A DNA stretch of 64,000 bases from Pseudomonas sp. S06B 330 (GTDB taxonomy: Bacteria > Pseudomonadota > Gammaproteobacteria > Pseudomonadales > Pseudomonadaceae): the NCBI RefSeq assembly GCF_002845275.2, contig NZ_CP088149.1, positions 4,398,501 to 4,462,500 on the forward strand, given 5' to 3'. This document shows, piece after piece, positions 9,904 to 18,679 of the stretch (positions are counted from its first letter, which is position 1; the number at the start of each line of letters is the position of its first letter). The position numbers were made by a program, and so were the translations under genes. Below the pieces are notes generated by a model. That model was not told the origin of the DNA, searched no databases, and worked only from the letters and a program-made list of their open reading frames with translations.

Positions 9904-10749
9904 ATGAAGTTCGAAGGCACCCGCGCATACGTCGCTACAGACGACCTGAAACTGGCGGTCAACGCGGCGATCACCCTGGAGCGGCCGTTGCTGGTCAAAG
10001 GCGAACCGGGTACCGGCAAGACCATGCTCGCCGAACAGCTCGCCGAATCCTTTGGCGCCAAGCTGATCACTTGGCACATCAAGTCGACCACCAAGGCCCA
10101 CCAAGGCCTCTATGAGTACGATGCGGTCAGCCGCCTGCGTGATTCGCAGCTGGGCGTGGACAAGGTTCACGACGTGCGCAACTACTTGAAGAAAGGCAAG
10201 CTTTGGGAAGCGTTCGAGGCTGAAGAGCGGGTGATCCTGCTGATCGACGAAATCGACAAAGCCGACATCGAGTTCCCCAACGACCTGTTGCAAGAACTGG
10301 ACAAGATGGAGTTCTACGTTTACGAGACCGACGAGACGATCAAGGCCAAGCAGCGCCCGATCATCATCATTACCTCGAACAACGAAAAAGAACTGCCTGA
10401 CGCCTTCCTGCGTCGCTGCTTCTTCCACTACATCGCCTTCCCGAATCGCGACACCCTGCAGAAGATCGTCGACGTTCACTACCCCAACATCAAGAAGGAC
10501 CTGGTCAGCGAAGCGCTGGACGTGTTCTTCGATGTGCGCAAAGTACCGGGGCTGAAGAAAAAACCGTCCACCTCCGAGCTGGTCGACTGGCTCAAGCTGC
10601 TGATGGCCGACAACATCGGCGAAGCCGTACTGCGTGAACGCGATCCGACCAAAGCCATCCCACCCTTGGCCGGCGCACTGGTGAAGAACGAACAAGACGT
10701 GCAACTGCTCGAGCGCCTGGCCTTCATGAGCCGTCGCGGTAACCGCTGA
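9904..10749 (+). CDS. MoxR-family AAA+ ATPase
   Basis: A 281-residue AAA+ ATPase of the MoxR type. Walker A is GEPGTGKT at residues 33-40, Walker B is ILLIDEIDKAD at about 111-121, and sensor 1 is IIITSNNEKELPDAFLRRC. MoxR ATPases act as chaperones that load or activate partner proteins, usually together with a VWA protein. Here that partner follows at 10767 with only a 17-base gap, so the two are almost certainly cotranscribed. Confidence 0.9.
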   Translation: MKFEGTRAYVATDDLKLAVNAAITLERPLLVKGEPGTGKTMLAEQLAESFGAKLITWHIKSTTKAHQGLYEYDAVSRLRDSQLGVDKVHDVRNYLKKGKLWEAFEAEERVILLIDEIDKADIEFPNDLLQELDKMEFYVYETDETIKAKQRPIIIITSNNEKELPDAFLRRCFFHYIAFPNRDTLQKIVDVHYPNIKKDLVSEALDVFFDVRKVPGLKKKPSTSELVDWLKLLMADNIGEAVLRERDPTKAIPPLAGALVKNEQDVQLLERLAFMSRRGNR

Positions 10750-10766
10750 GTCAGAGGGCAATTGCC

Positions 10767-11945
10767 ATGTTGCTCAACCTGTTCAATGAAATGCGCGCCG
10801 CCAAGGTGCCGGTGTCGGTGCGTGAGCTGCTGGATTTGCTCAATGCCCTCAAACAACGGGTCACCTTCGCCGACATGGACGAGTTCTACTACCTGTCGCG
10901 GGCAATCCTGGTCAAGGACGAACGGCACTTCGACAAGTTCGACCGCGCCTTCTCCGCCTACTTCAAAGGCCTGGAGAACCTCAACCAGCACCTGGAAGCA
11001 TTGATTCCGGAAGACTGGCTACGCAAGGAATTCGAACGCTCGCTGACCGATGAAGAGCGCGCCCAGATTCAATCTCTGGGCGGTCTCGACAAGCTGATCG
11101 AAGAGTTCAAGAAACGCCTGGAAGAACAGAAGGAACGCCATGCCGGCGGCAACAAGTGGATCGGCACCGGTGGCACCAGCCCGTTCGGCTCAGGCGGCTT
11201 CAACCCGGAAGGCATTCGCATCGGTGATGCCGGCAAGCGCCAGGGCAAGGCGGTCAAGGTCTGGGACCAGCGCGAGTACAAAAACCTCGACGACCAGGTC
11301 GAACTGGGGACGCGCAACATCAAGCTGGCCCTGCGCCGGTTGCGCAAGTTCGCGCGCCAGGGCGCAGCCGAAGAGCTGGACATCGATGGCACCATCGACC
11401 ACACCGCTCGCGACGCTGGCCTGCTCAACATCCAGATGCGTCCGGAGCGACGCAACAGCGTCAAGTTGCTGTTGCTGTTCGACATCGGCGGTTCGATGGA
11501 CGCGCATGTGCGGATCTGCGAAGAGCTGTTCTCGGCGTGCAAAACCGAGTTCAAGCACCTGGAGTACTACTACTTCCACAACTTCGTGTACGAGTCGGTG
11601 TGGAAGAACAACATGCGCCGTACCTCCGAGCGCACCTCGACCATGGACTTGCTGCACAAATACGGCGCTGACTACAAAGTGGTGTTCGTTGGCGACGCGG
11701 CCATGGCGCCCTACGAAATCACCCAGCCGGGCGGTAGCGTTGAGCATTGGAACGAAGAAGCCGGCTACGTGTGGATGCAGCGCTTCATGGAGAAATACAA
11801 AAAGCTTATCTGGATCAACCCGTACCCCAAGGACACCTGGGGCTATACCGCTTCGACCAACATCGTTCGCGAACTGATCGAGGACCGGATGTTTCCACTG
11901 ACCTTGCGTGGGTTGGAGGAAGGGATGCGCTTTTTGTCCAAGTAA
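10767..11945 (+). CDS. VWA (CoxE-like) protein, MoxR partner
   Basis: A 392-residue cytoplasmic protein. The N-terminal half is helical with a long charged stretch (IEEFKKRLEEQKERH), followed by a Gly/Ser-rich linker near 130-150. The VWA domain starts near residue 233. Its MIDAS motif reads DIGGSMDAH (about 239-247), so the first Ser of the usual DxSxS is Gly. Paired with the MoxR ATPase upstream, it should form a metal-dependent chaperone-adaptor pair whose client is unknown. Confidence 0.87.
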   Translation: MLLNLFNEMRAAKVPVSVRELLDLLNALKQRVTFADMDEFYYLSRAILVKDERHFDKFDRAFSAYFKGLENLNQHLEALIPEDWLRKEFERSLTDEERAQIQSLGGLDKLIEEFKKRLEEQKERHAGGNKWIGTGGTSPFGSGGFNPEGIRIGDAGKRQGKAVKVWDQREYKNLDDQVELGTRNIKLALRRLRKFARQGAAEELDIDGTIDHTARDAGLLNIQMRPERRNSVKLLLLFDIGGSMDAHVRICEELFSACKTEFKHLEYYYFHNFVYESVWKNNMRRTSERTSTMDLLHKYGADYKVVFVGDAAMAPYEITQPGGSVEHWNEEAGYVWMQRFMEKYKKLIWINPYPKDTWGYTASTNIVRELIEDRMFPLTLRGLEEGMRFLSK

Positions 11946-11950
11946 GCTTG

Positions 11951-12037
11951 GGGCCGCTAAGCGGCCCATCGCCGGCAAGGCCGGCTCCCACAAGGTCTAC
12001 TGCAGGCCAATGTGGGAGCCGGCCTTGCCGGCGGTGA
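11951..12037. repeat. Terminator hairpin plus inverted REP pair
   Basis: Just after the VWA stop lies GGGCCGC-TAA-GCGGCCC (11951-11967), then two REP units in opposite orientation, 11968-11992 and 12011-12037. They differ at only one base of the shared 25. The pair would fold into a long hairpin between the convergent VWA and pxpC genes and probably ends transcription from both sides. Confidence 0.75.
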
Positions 12038-12044
12038 GGCCCTG

Positions 12045-12962
12045 TCAGCCAACAAATCTCTGCAGAAAGTCTCGCTGTTCGCCCCAAGCCAATTCCTGCA
12101 CCACCGGCCTGAATCTGACCACACTCCCCGGCAACATCTGTCCCAGACGTGCCAAAGCCAGCGGCGTCAATGCCCCCAGGCGCGGATACCCCCCAATGGT
12201 CTGACGATCATTGAGCAACACGATCGGTTGCCCATCGGGCGGCACCTGCACCGCCCCCAGTGGGATACCTTCAGAAATCATCGGCGCCCCCTGATACTGC
12301 AAGGCCGGCCCGAGCAAACGCATACCCATGCGATCAGCACGGCTGTCCAGGGTCCAGTCACGGTTGAACGCTTCGAACAGGCTAGTACCACTGAAATCGC
12401 CGATCTGTGCACCCAGCACCAGATCCAGGCTGTGGTTGCTGAAGTCCGGACGCAACGCCAACGGTACTTCCCGCCCGGCAGACGACTGGCCGCTGTAAGT
12501 CAGTCGCAGGCCTTTGGCCAAAGGCGAACCCAAGCCATCAAGCCCACCCAGTTCTTCACGTAGGACAGTGGCGCAACTGCCCAATACCTGCGGCGCATCG
12601 AAACCTCCGGGGGCAGCCAGATAAGCCCGGGCACCTAGCAACGGCTGGTTCAGACGCAGCCGCTGGCCCTTGTTCAGGGTGAAGCTGGACCATGGCTTGA
12701 GCGGCTCACCGTCAATACGCGCATCCAGATCAGCCCCCGCCAGGGCCAGACAACAGTCCTGTTCAGCCACCAGGCTAAAACCGCCCAAGGTAATCTCCAG
12801 CACCGCAGCATCGGCGGCGTTGCCCAGCAGCCAATTGGCCCAGCGCATCGACACCCAGTCCAGCGCCCCGCCCTGGGTCACCCCCAAATGGCGTACGCCA
12901 AAGCGCCCAGCGTCTTGCAACAGGCACAGCGGTGTACTGGCCTCAATCGACAAGCGGCTCAT
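12045..12962 (-). CDS. pxpC: 5-oxoprolinase subunit C
   Basis: A biotin-dependent carboxyltransferase-fold protein of 305 residues (KipA/PxpC type). With PxpA and PxpB it hydrolyses 5-oxoproline to glutamate using ATP. Family hallmarks are LCLLQDAGRFGVRHLGVTQ at the start with GGALD just after, and LNDRQTIGGYPRLGAL near the end. Its ATG overlaps the pxpB stop by four bases, showing coupled translation as the last gene of the operon. Confidence 0.93.
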   Translation of the reverse strand: MSRLSIEASTPLCLLQDAGRFGVRHLGVTQGGALDWVSMRWANWLLGNAADAAVLEITLGGFSLVAEQDCCLALAGADLDARIDGEPLKPWSSFTLNKGQRLRLNQPLLGARAYLAAPGGFDAPQVLGSCATVLREELGGLDGLGSPLAKGLRLTYSGQSSAGREVPLALRPDFSNHSLDLVLGAQIGDFSGTSLFEAFNRDWTLDSRADRMGMRLLGPALQYQGAPMISEGIPLGAVQVPPDGQPIVLLNDRQTIGGYPRLGALTPLALARLGQMLPGSVVRFRPVVQELAWGEQRDFLQRFVG

Positions 12963-13663
12963 GCCAAGGCCTCCAGCGGAGTATCGTCGCCGCCCAGATT
13001 GATGAAGGTGGCGTGATCCACCGCCACGAAGCGGACCCGATCCCCTGGCTGCAACAAGCTATAGCCGTCGCGCTGGCGATCGAAGAGCTTGCTTGGGGTG
13101 CGGCCGATCAGGTTCCAGCCCCCCGGTGATACTGCCGGATACGCGGCGGTCTGGCGCTCGGCGATGCCGACGCTACCGGCCGCCACGCGTTTGCGCGGGG
13201 TGGCCAGGCGCGGCGCGGCCAGGGCCTCTTCGACCAGGCCCATGAAGGCAAACCCGGGTGCGAAGCCAAGCGCGAACACTTGATACTCGCGCTCGCTGTG
13301 ACGACGGACGATATCGGCCACCGAGGTGCGACAACGCTCGGCCAATAGGCTCAGCTCCGGACCGACACTGAGGTCGTACCAGACCGGAATCTCGTGCAGC
13401 TGCCCGCCACTGCCGTTATCCGCCTGCAGGTTTTCCAGGGCCTCACGAATCAGGGTCCGGGCCTGATCCGGCGACAGCTGCAGCAAGTCGAAATGCACCA
13501 TCACCGTGGTATAGGACGGCACCAGATCAAGGAGCTGCTCGGCGAACACCGCGCGCAAACGCTGACTGGCCGCCAGCATCCAAGGCATGTTGGCTTCATC
13601 GATGGCGTCAAACAGGCGCACCATCAGGCAGTCGATGGCCACCGTTTCAATCCGGTAGTTCAT
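12959..13663 (-). CDS. pxpB: 5-oxoprolinase subunit B
   Basis: PxpB (KipI type), 234 residues, the partner of PxpC in the ATP-dependent 5-oxoprolinase. Recognisable segments are [14 protein letters not shown], the family's [15 protein letters not shown], and [12 protein letters not shown] near the end. Start and stop overlap the flanking pxp genes by four bases each, so A, B and C are translationally coupled. Confidence 0.93.
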   Translation of the reverse strand: MNYRIETVAIDCLMVRLFDAIDEANMPWMLAASQRLRAVFAEQLLDLVPSYTTVMVHFDLLQLSPDQARTLIREALENLQADNGSGGQLHEIPVWYDLSVGPELSLLAERCRTSVADIVRRHSEREYQVFALGFAPGFAFMGLVEEALAAPRLATPRKRVAAGSVGIAERQTAAYPAVSPGGWNLIGRTPSKLFDRQRDGYSLLQPGDRVRFVAVDHATFINLGGDDTPLEALA

Positions 13664-14412
13664 GACGCCACCAGCGCATCAAGCGCCTGACGGATCTGCT
13701 GCACGGCTGCCACCGAACTGTCATTGTCGCCATGCACGCACAGGGTCTGGGCTTGCAGGTGCAGCTCACTGCCATCCACCGCAATCAGTGGCTCACCACG
13801 GGCCAGGCGCAGGGCCTGGTCGACGATCCGCGCCGGGTCGTGATGCACGGCACCTGGCAAGCGCCGCGACACCAGGTGGCCGGCAGCGTCGTAGGCACGG
13901 TCAGCGAAGGCTTCGAACCACAAGCTGATACCGTATTCGTCCCCCAAGGCCTGGGCAGCGCTGTTGTCGGCCGTGGCCATGAGCATCAGCGGCAACTCAC
14001 GGTCATAGCTGGCCACTGCTTCCAATACCGCCCGCAGTTTGAGCGGATCAGCCATCATGTCGTTGTACAGCGCACCATGGGGTTTGACGTAAGCAACCCG
14101 AGCCCCTTGGGTGCGACAGATGCCATCCAGGGCACCTATCTGGTAATGCAGCAGGTCGCGGATTTCCTCGGCGCTACAGGCCATGGAGCGCCGGCCGAAA
14201 CCCGCCAGGTCCTGGTAGGCCGGATGGGCACCAATGCGCACGTTGTTGGCGAGGGCCAGGGCAACGGTCTGACGCATGATGCCGGGATCGCCAGCATGGA
14301 AACCACAGGCGATGTTGGCACAATCAACAAACGGCATGACCTGGGCATCCAGGCCCATGGTCCAGCTGCCAAAACTCTCACCCATATCGCAATTCAGTAG
14401 CAGGCGGCTCAC
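13660..14412 (-). CDS. pxpA: 5-oxoprolinase subunit A
   Basis: PxpA (LamB/YcsF family), 250 residues, the third subunit of 5-oxoprolinase. The N-terminus [14 protein letters not shown] and the internal [12 protein letters not shown] and [11 protein letters not shown] are diagnostic. I chose a GTG start at 14412 because AAGGAGTGACAGAC lies directly before it and the family motif begins four residues later; an upstream in-frame ATG-like extension lacks this. The gene follows the MFS transporter by 25 bases. Confidence 0.93.
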   Translation of the reverse strand: MSRLLLNCDMGESFGSWTMGLDAQVMPFVDCANIACGFHAGDPGIMRQTVALALANNVRIGAHPAYQDLAGFGRRSMACSAEEIRDLLHYQIGALDGICRTQGARVAYVKPHGALYNDMMADPLKLRAVLEAVASYDRELPLMLMATADNSAAQALGDEYGISLWFEAFADRAYDAAGHLVSRRLPGAVHHDPARIVDQALRLARGEPLIAVDGSELHLQAQTLCVHGDNDSSVAAVQQIRQALDALVAS

Positions 14413-14437
14413 GTCTGTCACTCCTTCAGGCTCGGTC

Positions 14438-15724
14438 TTAGCAGGCTTCAAGTTCTTTACCGCGGGTTTCCGGCAGGCTCAGGGCCGCCAGAATCACCAC
14501 CCCGTAGGACACCGCTGCAAATGCGCCGATCCCCAGGCCCAGCGGCACCTTCTGGCTCAGCATACCAATCAGCAGCGGGAAGAACGCCGCCAGGGCACGA
14601 CCGATGTTGTAGCAGAAACCCTGCCCCGAACCACGAATACGGGTGGGGAAGAGTTCAGTGAGGAACGCGCCCATGCCGCTGAAAATGCCCGAGGCGAAAA
14701 AGCCCAGGGGGAAGCCCAGCCAGAGCATCACGCCATCACTGACCTGCATCTGGGTGTACAGCAGGACGATGATGAACGAGCCCACGGCGAAGAGGATGAA
14801 GTTCTTTTTTCGCCCCAACAGGTCGGTGAGGTAAGCGCTGATTACATAGCCGATGTAAGAACCGAAGATCACCATCGCCAGGTAGCCGCCAGTGCCAAGC
14901 ACACTCAGCCCACGTTCGTTCTTGAGGAAGGTCGGCAACCAGGAGGTGATGGCGTAGTAGCCGCCCAAGGCACCGGTGGTCAGCAGCGATGCGCGGATCG
15001 TAGTGAAAAGCATGCCGGGCGCGAAGATTTCATAGAAGTGCGACGGCGCCTCGGTTTTTTCCGCCGCCTTGGCCAGGCGGTAAACTTCTGGGTCCTTGAC
15101 CAGGCGACGGACGAAAATCACGAACACCGCAGGCACGATCCCCAGCAGGAACAGGGCGCGCCAGGCGTCTTCAGGCGGCAGCAAGGTGAACAGCACCGCG
15201 TAGAGAATCGCCGTCAGGCCCCAGCCAATGGCCCAGCCAGACTGCACCATGCCCACCGCCTTGCCGCGATCCTTGGCGCGGATAACCTCACCGATCAGCA
15301 CGGCACCGGCGGTCCATTCACCTCCGAAGCCAAAGCCCATCAGGGTGCGAGCGATCAACAGTTGCTCATAGTTCTGGGCAAAGCCGCAAAGGAAGGTGAA
15401 AAAGGCGAACCACAACACCGTCAGTTGCAGGGTGCGCACGCGACCGATGCGGTCGGAGAGGATACCGGCGATCCAGCCACCCAGGGCCGATGCAATCAGG
15501 GTACTGGTGTGAATCAGGCCGGCTTCGGCGGTGGTGATACCCCACAGGGCGATCAGCGTGGGGATAACAAAGCTGAGCATCTGGGTGTCCATGCCATCCA
15601 GGCCGTAGCCGATCTTGCAGCTCCAGAAAGTCCGACGTTCCTGTTTGTTGATGTTGCGGTACCAGTCGAAAGGTCCCGCTACAGAACTGGATTTGACCTG
15701 TTGCTGCACGCCCGATGGGTTCAT
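14438..15724 (-). CDS. MFS transporter of the pxp operon
   Basis: A 428-residue major facilitator with twelve predicted membrane segments. The loop 2-3 motif is [19 protein letters not shown], and [17 protein letters not shown] is typical of the sugar/aromatic-acid porter group. It is the first gene of the operon with pxpA, pxpB and pxpC, which suggests import of 5-oxoproline or a precursor; this is inference from position only. The start lies 142 bases from the divergent LysR gene. Confidence 0.88.
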   Translation of the reverse strand: MNPSGVQQQVKSSSVAGPFDWYRNINKQERRTFWSCKIGYGLDGMDTQMLSFVIPTLIALWGITTAEAGLIHTSTLIASALGGWIAGILSDRIGRVRTLQLTVLWFAFFTFLCGFAQNYEQLLIARTLMGFGFGGEWTAGAVLIGEVIRAKDRGKAVGMVQSGWAIGWGLTAILYAVLFTLLPPEDAWRALFLLGIVPAVFVIFVRRLVKDPEVYRLAKAAEKTEAPSHFYEIFAPGMLFTTIRASLLTTGALGGYYAITSWLPTFLKNERGLSVLGTGGYLAMVIFGSYIGYVISAYLTDLLGRKKNFILFAVGSFIIVLLYTQMQVSDGVMLWLGFPLGFFASGIFSGMGAFLTELFPTRIRGSGQGFCYNIGRALAAFFPLLIGMLSQKVPLGLGIGAFAAVSYGVVILAALSLPETRGKELEAC

Positions 15725-15866
15725 GGTTGCCTCAGCTTGTTGGTATTGTTTTAAAAGGCGGCGATCTTTGTCGCAACCGGACTGTCATTTTTCGACGCAG
15801 ACGTACTGTCGTCCAACGAGAAATACCAGCGGTCTGGGATAAGAAAAATTGATCAGTGAGCGTGCC
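15725..15866. promoter_or_regulatory. Divergent promoter region, pxp operon and LysR
   Basis: The 142 bases between the MFS start and the divergent LysR start must hold promoters for both directions, and by the usual LysR logic the operator. The part next to the LysR gene is AT-rich (AGAAAAATTGATCA). I could not pick a confident T-N11-A box by eye. Confidence 0.45.
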
Positions 15867-16778
15867 ATGAACCTCAAGTTCCTCGAAACCTTCGTCTGGG
15901 TCGCCAGACTCAAGAGCTTTCGCCTGACCGCCGAAAAGCTCTTCACCACCCAGGCCTCGATCTCCAGCCGCATCGCTGCGCTGGAGGCTGACCTGGGGGT
16001 AAAGCTGCTGCTGCGCGACTCACGTGGCGTCAGCCTGACCCCCGAAGGCAGCAAGGTGCTTGAGTTTGCCGAACAGATGCTCGCCACCGCCAAGGCCCTC
16101 AAGCAATCGCTGGACAGTGACCGGGCGAAAGTCGGTCGAGTGCGCCTGGGGGTGATGGACACGGTCATCCATACCTGGATGAGCCCGCTGGTCTCGGAAC
16201 TGATGGAACGCTACCCACAAGTTGAAATCGAGATAGTCGCCGATACTGCGCTAAATTTGCGCGAACAGCTGCAAAAAGGATTTCTTGATGTGATCCTGCA
16301 AACCGACCTGCTACGTCAGGAGACAATCCGCAGCCTGGACCTGGCGCGCTACCCGATGGGCTGGATTGTCGCCACGCAGTCGATCTACAACCGTGACTAT
16401 GCCTCGCTTGCCGAGCTTGCCCGCGAGCGCATCGTGACCTTTTCGAAAAACTCCCGACCGCATCAGGAAGTCCTCAGCCTGCTTCAGGCTGAGGGGGTCA
16501 GCGCACCGCGCCTTAACTGCGTCAACTCAGTGGCGGCAATCACCCGCTTGCTGCGTGATGGCTTCGGCATTGGCGCCCTGCCGCCGGCCTTGGTCAGCGA
16601 GGAACTGGCCAGAGGAGAACTGACCCAGCTGCCCTTGATCCAACAACCACCGAGCCTGGAGCTGGTGGTGGCCTGGCAGACCGGGGTCGAGTTGGTCGAT
16701 GAAGTGGTGGCGCTGTGTCGCAATGTGCTCGAACGCTATGCCAGCAACGCTGGACCGCAGCGGATCAAGCTGGTCTAG
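15867..16778 (+). CDS. LysR-family regulator of the pxp operon
   Basis: A 303-residue LysR-type regulator. The N-terminal winged helix is MNLKFLETFVWVARLKSFRL, with the recognition helix region QASISSRIAALEADLG. The effector-binding domain follows (VRLGVMDTVIHTWM). The ATG at 15867 is preferred over a TTG six codons upstream. Divergent placement suggests it controls the MFS-pxpABC operon, probably in response to 5-oxoproline or glutamate. It overlaps the convergent DUF2937 gene by four bases. Confidence 0.87.
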   Translation: MNLKFLETFVWVARLKSFRLTAEKLFTTQASISSRIAALEADLGVKLLLRDSRGVSLTPEGSKVLEFAEQMLATAKALKQSLDSDRAKVGRVRLGVMDTVIHTWMSPLVSELMERYPQVEIEIVADTALNLREQLQKGFLDVILQTDLLRQETIRSLDLARYPMGWIVATQSIYNRDYASLAELARERIVTFSKNSRPHQEVLSLLQAEGVSAPRLNCVNSVAAITRLLRDGFGIGALPPALVSEELARGELTQLPLIQQPPSLELVVAWQTGVELVDEVVALCRNVLERYASNAGPQRIKLV

Positions 16779-17296
16779 CGCCAGCTCTCGATCACCGCTT
16801 TGCGCCGTCCGCCGAGCACCACCCAGCCGATCAGCAGCAACAGGCTTTCCACCAGCAGCGCCAACAACAAGGCACAACTCAGGCCCCAGGCCAGGGCCTC
16901 GGGGGCCAGTAGGATCTGGTAGCTGTAGCCTTTGAGGGTTTCTTCGCGCAGTTGGCTGTCGGCGCTTACCAGCACATGCCAGGTCCGCTGCAGCCAGGGG
17001 CCCTGAAGCACCTGCCACTCGTGTTCGAACAGACGATTGCGAATCAACAGACTCTCGATGCTGTTGGCATCGCTGTTGAACACCGGATCGTCGCTGCTGC
17101 GGTAGTGACGGACCAAGGCCTGCAGATCACCGTTGAAGAAACGCTGGGCAGTGGCTTCGAAGCCTTTGAGGCCCTCACGGGACTCCAACAGGTGCGCTTC
17201 GACCCGCTGGCTGTAGTCATTGATCAGGCCTGGGACCTGCACTCCTACCAACAAGCCAAAGGTAAACAGCAGCAACCGCAGGTAACTTCTGAACAT
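16775..17296 (-). CDS. DUF2937-family membrane protein
   Basis: A 173-residue inner-membrane protein with a hydrophobic N-terminus (LRLLLFTFGLLVGVQVPGL) and a second strong membrane segment near 135-160 (LSCALLLALLVESLLLLIG). The region between them should be periplasmic. The opening fits the DUF2937 family; no function is known. It is the last gene of a three-gene minus-strand run with the glutamine amidotransferase (10-base gap) and a small membrane protein. Confidence 0.75.
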   Translation of the reverse strand: MFRSYLRLLLFTFGLLVGVQVPGLINDYSQRVEAHLLESREGLKGFEATAQRFFNGDLQALVRHYRSSDDPVFNSDANSIESLLIRNRLFEHEWQVLQGPWLQRTWHVLVSADSQLREETLKGYSYQILLAPEALAWGLSCALLLALLVESLLLLIGWVVLGGRRKAVIESWR

Positions 17297-17306
17297 GGAC
17301 TATCCC

Positions 17307-18080
17307 TTAGCGTTGTCCTTGGGCGATGCATTCACCACGGCGCCACAGTGCCCACTGGCCGGGCTCGTAGCGCTGCCAGGTTTCGTTTTCGGTCAGCGCT
17401 TCGGTGGCGATTACCGTGACCACGTCGTTAGGAGTGGTTTCGGCCTGGAAGTCGACGATCATATCGACATCCTTGAGCCGCGCCGGCCCGAACGGTGCGC
17501 GTCGGGTGATGTGTACAAGCTTGGTCGAACAGAAGCAGAACAGCCAGTCGCCATCGCTGAGCAAGCAGTTGAAAACGCCCTTGTCACGGTACTCGGCGCA
17601 CGCCTCCACCAGTACCGGTAGGAGCATTTCGACCTCGACCGGTTCAGGGAACGCCTCGCGTATGCGGTTGAGTACGTCGCAGAAGGCCGCTTCGCTGTCA
17701 GTGTCACCGATCGGCCGATAGAACGTGGCCTGCCCCGTGAACTCACCCAACTGACCGTTGTGCGCAAAGCACCAGTTACGCCCCCACAGCTCACGCACAA
17801 AGGGGTGCGTGTTGGACAGGCAGACCTGGCCGACATTGGCCTGGCGAATGTGGCCAATGACCACTTCGCTCTTGATCGGATAACGCTGGACCAGATTGGC
17901 CACTTCCGACTCGCAACTGGCTGCCGGGTCCTGAAACAGGCGCAGGCCACGCCCTTCATAAAAGCCGATGCCCCAGCCATCACGGTGTGGTCCGGTGCGC
18001 CCGCCACGTTGCATCAGCCCGGTGAAGCTGAAAACGATGTCAGTCGGCACATTAGCGCTCATGCCCAATAATTCACACAT
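17307..18080 (-). CDS. Class II glutamine amidotransferase
   Basis: A 257-residue stand-alone class II (Ntn-type) glutamine amidotransferase of the YafJ type. After Met removal the catalytic nucleophile would be Cys2 (MCELLGMSANVP), followed by the family motif GLMQRGGRTGPHRDGWGIG and the Asn/Gly region WCFAHNGQLGEF. The acceptor of the released ammonia is unknown. It is flanked by two small membrane-protein genes in the same orientation with gaps of 23 and 10 bases. Confidence 0.9.
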   Translation of the reverse strand: MCELLGMSANVPTDIVFSFTGLMQRGGRTGPHRDGWGIGFYEGRGLRLFQDPAASCESEVANLVQRYPIKSEVVIGHIRQANVGQVCLSNTHPFVRELWGRNWCFAHNGQLGEFTGQATFYRPIGDTDSEAAFCDVLNRIREAFPEPVEVEMLLPVLVEACAEYRDKGVFNCLLSDGDWLFCFCSTKLVHITRRAPFGPARLKDVDMIVDFQAETTPNDVVTVIATEALTENETWQRYEPGQWALWRRGECIAQGQR

Positions 18081-18103
18081 GTGTGGCTGCTCCCGGGCAA
18101 AGA

Positions 18104-18595
18104 CTACAAGCGCGGCTCAACCCGCGGACGGTTGCCACCCAGTGGCGCTTCGGGCGGGTTGCGATAGCGGTCGCGATTGTCGGCAGTAAAACCTGGGGCA
18201 TCCGCCGGCGCTTCTTCCGCGTCCCGCTTGGCGACTGCCTCAGCCTGCTCGCGGCGGGCTCTGGCACGTTTTTGCAGGGGCCAGCGCACGAGCACGAACA
18301 GCCCGTACAGGGCGAAGGCGATCATGCCGTACATAGCCAGGTCGGCGGCGGCGCGCAAGGCGTTGTTGCCCACCTTGAACAGTAGGTCGAGGGCGACAAT
18401 GGCAATGGCCGGTGCGAGTTTGTCCTTGACCGGGTCGATGATGGTCGGGGTCAGCAACAATACTGCCATCACCACCCGCAGCGGTTCGCGCAGCCAGCGC
18501 CACATCCAGCGGGTCAGGCGAAAGCCCACCGCCAGGCACCCCAGGGCAGCCAGGGCGTAAAGGCCCCAGGCGAGCAGATAGTCGTTCTCGGTCAT
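18104..18595 (-). CDS. Conserved inner-membrane protein, 163 aa
   Basis: I know no characterised relative. It has about three membrane segments (LLAWGLYALAALGCLAVGF, VVMAVLLLTPTII, YGMIAFALYGLFVLV) and then a charged, Ala/Arg/Glu-rich cytoplasmic tail (RARARREQAEAVAKRDAEE) ending in a Pro-rich stretch. It is the first gene of the run that includes the class II amidotransferase and lies divergent from the oligopeptidase gene at 18680. Confidence 0.7.
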   Translation of the reverse strand: MTENDYLLAWGLYALAALGCLAVGFRLTRWMWRWLREPLRVVMAVLLLTPTIIDPVKDKLAPAIAIVALDLLFKVGNNALRAAADLAMYGMIAFALYGLFVLVRWPLQKRARARREQAEAVAKRDAEEAPADAPGFTADNRDRYRNPPEAPLGGNRPRVEPRL

Positions 18596-18679
18596 GGTGT
18601 CCGTGGCAAGCTAAGCAAATAGACGCTTATGATAAACACATTTCAGCGCGCAGGCGCCCCCCAGCCAAGAGATCCCCGA

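Noticed and set aside
14276-15754. A 492-codon frame antisense to the MFS gene
   Set aside because: His- and Gln-rich composition typical of the complement of a membrane protein gene; the MFS motif on the minus strand is certain.
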